Made by a program: the position numbers and the translations under genes. A stretch of 64,000 nt of DNA from Paeniglutamicibacter sp. Y32M11 (lineage in GTDB: Bacteria > Actinomycetota > Actinomycetes > Actinomycetales > Micrococcaceae), in contig NZ_CP079107.1 of NCBI RefSeq assembly GCF_019285735.1, positions 2,852,001 through 2,916,000 of the forward strand, given 5' to 3'. The stretch's first letter is position 1; every line of letters starts with the position of its first letter. This document shows positions 62,894 to 64,000 of this stretch, piece by piece. The notes under the pieces were generated by a model. It saw nothing but the letters and a program-made list of their open reading frames with translations. It was not told the origin of the DNA and searched no databases.

Positions 62894-63832
62894 ATGTCCA
62901 GTCTTGCCAGCTATTTGGTTCCTCCCCTGTTGAGAGCCCTCGGCTACCGCCGCCGTTTCGCCAGTGTTGATGAGACCTCAAAGCTCATTGCCGATCGCCA
63001 GTTGCGCCCGCAACCCTATGGTCCACCACGGCGCGCCCTGAGAGGTGTATCCATCACGGTGGACCATGACCGCGGATGGCCCCTTTACACGGTGGTTCCT
63101 GCCGAAACCACTCCACAACAACACATTGTTTATGTCCACGGCGGCGCATGGATCAACCAAATTGCCCCGCAGCATTGGCAGCTTGTCGCCGAGCTGACCA
63201 CTGCCACCAGCTCGCAGATACTGGTTCCCATTTATCCGTTGGCACCCCACGGAACAGCAGCGAGTGTTGTCCCCCGGATCGCCGAGCTACTTCGCAGCCT
63301 CTGCGAAAAACACGGTGCAAACAACGTCTCAGTGGTGGGCGACTCGGCCGGCGGCCAAATCGCGCTTTCAGCGTCCCTGCTACTTCGAGATGATCAGGTG
63401 GCCCTGGCCCACACCGTGCTGATCGCTCCCGCGCTGGATCTGAGCCTGAGCAATCCGGAGATTGACGCCGTGGAGCCAGATGATCCGTGGTTGGTTCGGC
63501 CCGGTCTGCACACGGCCGTGGATCTTTGGCGTGATGGACTCTCATTGACGAACCCGATGGTCAGCCCTCTCTGCGGCGATATGTCGGGGCTTGGCCCCCT
63601 CACCGTGTTCGTCGGTACCCGAGACATCACCAACCCGGACGCCAAGCTTCTGGTCGCTAAGGCCCGTGCCGCCGGGGTGCCCACAGAATTTCATGAGGCA
63701 CTGAATATGGTCCATGTCTACCCGCTGCTGCCGATCCCGGAGGGAAGGCAAGCCAGAGCAAGAATGTCGGCCCTGCTGCGCGGCGAACCAGTAGAAGAAG
63801 CAACGGCTGAACGACCAAAATCCATCGGGTAG
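62894..63832 (+). CDS. Alpha/beta-hydrolase (hormone-sensitive-lipase-type esterase)
   Basis: A 312-residue esterase of the HSL branch. The oxyanion motif is HGGAW (82-86), the nucleophile elbow GDSAGG (149-154, Ser151), and the acid and base are in GTRDITNPD (about 247) and MVHVYP (about 271). AAGGAG lies 6 bases before ATG 62894. Natural substrate unknown. There is no export signal. It lies 97 bases after the Lrp gene, so it may be separate. Confidence 0.88.
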   Translation: MSSLASYLVPPLLRALGYRRRFASVDETSKLIADRQLRPQPYGPPRRALRGVSITVDHDRGWPLYTVVPAETTPQQHIVYVHGGAWINQIAPQHWQLVAELTTATSSQILVPIYPLAPHGTAASVVPRIAELLRSLCEKHGANNVSVVGDSAGGQIALSASLLLRDDQVALAHTVLIAPALDLSLSNPEIDAVEPDDPWLVRPGLHTAVDLWRDGLSLTNPMVSPLCGDMSGLGPLTVFVGTRDITNPDAKLLVAKARAAGVPTEFHEALNMVHVYPLLPIPEGRQARARMSALLRGEPVEEATAERPKSIG

Positions 63833-63874
63833 CATCGGGAAGACCGTATTCAAGCCCACCAAAGATCGGTTGCC

Positions 63875-64000
63875 ATGAGTCAGCGACAGGACCCGGAGCT
63901 GGACAATGTCGCGCCACCCCGACTGCGTAGCCGACCGGGCTTTGGAACCCTGCTAGTGTCGGTGGCCTTTGGCGCCGTCGCTTCGGGTGTCTTGAACGTT
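63875..64000 (+). CDS. Membrane protein gene, cut at the window edge
   Basis: An open frame of 42 codons begins MSQRQDPELDNVAPPRLRSR, followed by GFGTLLVSVAFGAVASGVLNV, which looks like the start of a membrane helix. No family can be named. The gene runs past the window end. Confidence 0.55.
   Translation, partial: MSQRQDPELDNVAPPRLRSRPGFGTLLVSVAFGAVASGVLNV

Overview
The window looks like chromosome of a high-GC actinobacterium of the Micrococcaceae (Arthrobacter, Glutamicibacter or Paeniglutamicibacter type). The clues are high-GC codon use with frequent GTG and TTG starts, menaquinone genes (menF, menD, menC, menG and a long-chain polyprenyl synthase), an EfeUOB iron system under an IdeR/DtxR-type box, a CatR-catalase pair, a HelR/HelD RNA polymerase motor, and a CUT1 sugar importer with no ATPase of its own. 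The assignment is inferred from gene content only.

Layout. 0.2-0.5 kb: tRNA-Thr and tRNA-Met. 1-9.6 kb: DEAD-box helicase, MOSC protein, small membrane protein, cbs-metB (transsulfuration), AlkA-like glycosylase, thioredoxin and an orphan gene. 9.7-10.4 kb: tRNA-Tyr and YajQ. 10.7-14.2 kb: efeUOB behind an iron box. 14.5-18.9 kb: HtpX, an MFS exporter, CatR and catalase. 19-24 kb: the accessory core. It holds a 921-residue ECF sigma factor fused to a zinc-finger anti-sigma-like segment, membrane segments, about 90 Pro-Thr tetrapeptides and an outer C-terminal domain. Facing it is a degenerate GGDEF-like gene whose last three codons were displaced by an IS1249-like element with an 8-bp target duplication. 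24-29 kb: ferredoxin-NADP reductase, RarD, and a HelR-type helicase preceded by a rifamycin-associated-element-like palindrome. 29-34 kb: gabT, an NSS transporter with a one-base frameshift plus its 45-residue small subunit, and a PucR regulator. 34-38.6 kb: SUKH-like and HIT proteins, then polyprenyl synthase, menG and menF. 38.9-41.4 kb: polar amino acid ABC importer. 41.6-48.1 kb: a beta-galactoside locus (CUT1 importer, LacI, GH35 beta-galactosidase) with two identical LacI operators. 48.2-53.5 kb: menD, PhoX phosphatase with a PHO box, menC. 53.6-58.3 kb: ArsR/SRPBCC pair, PAP2 phosphatase, MFS, MBL hydrolase and a small orphan gene. 58.4-62.8 kb: branched-chain 2-oxoacid dehydrogenase E1alpha-E1beta-E2 with divergent Lrp/BkdR. 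62.9-64 kb: alpha/beta hydrolase and a membrane gene cut by the window edge.

How the parts work together. Several loci carry a regulator with a visible target: IdeR box with efeUOB, CatR with catalase, LacI operators with the sugar locus, PHO box with phoX, a Lrp-type inverted repeat with bkd, an ArsR operator with the SRPBCC gene, and the RAE-like site with helR. The most unusual feature is the membrane-anchored sigma factor with a repetitive outer stalk, paired with a degenerate GGDEF-like partner. The geranylgeranyl reductase gene (menJ) that often lies between ubiE/menG and the polyprenyl synthase in relatives is absent here, which fits an organism with unsaturated menaquinones.
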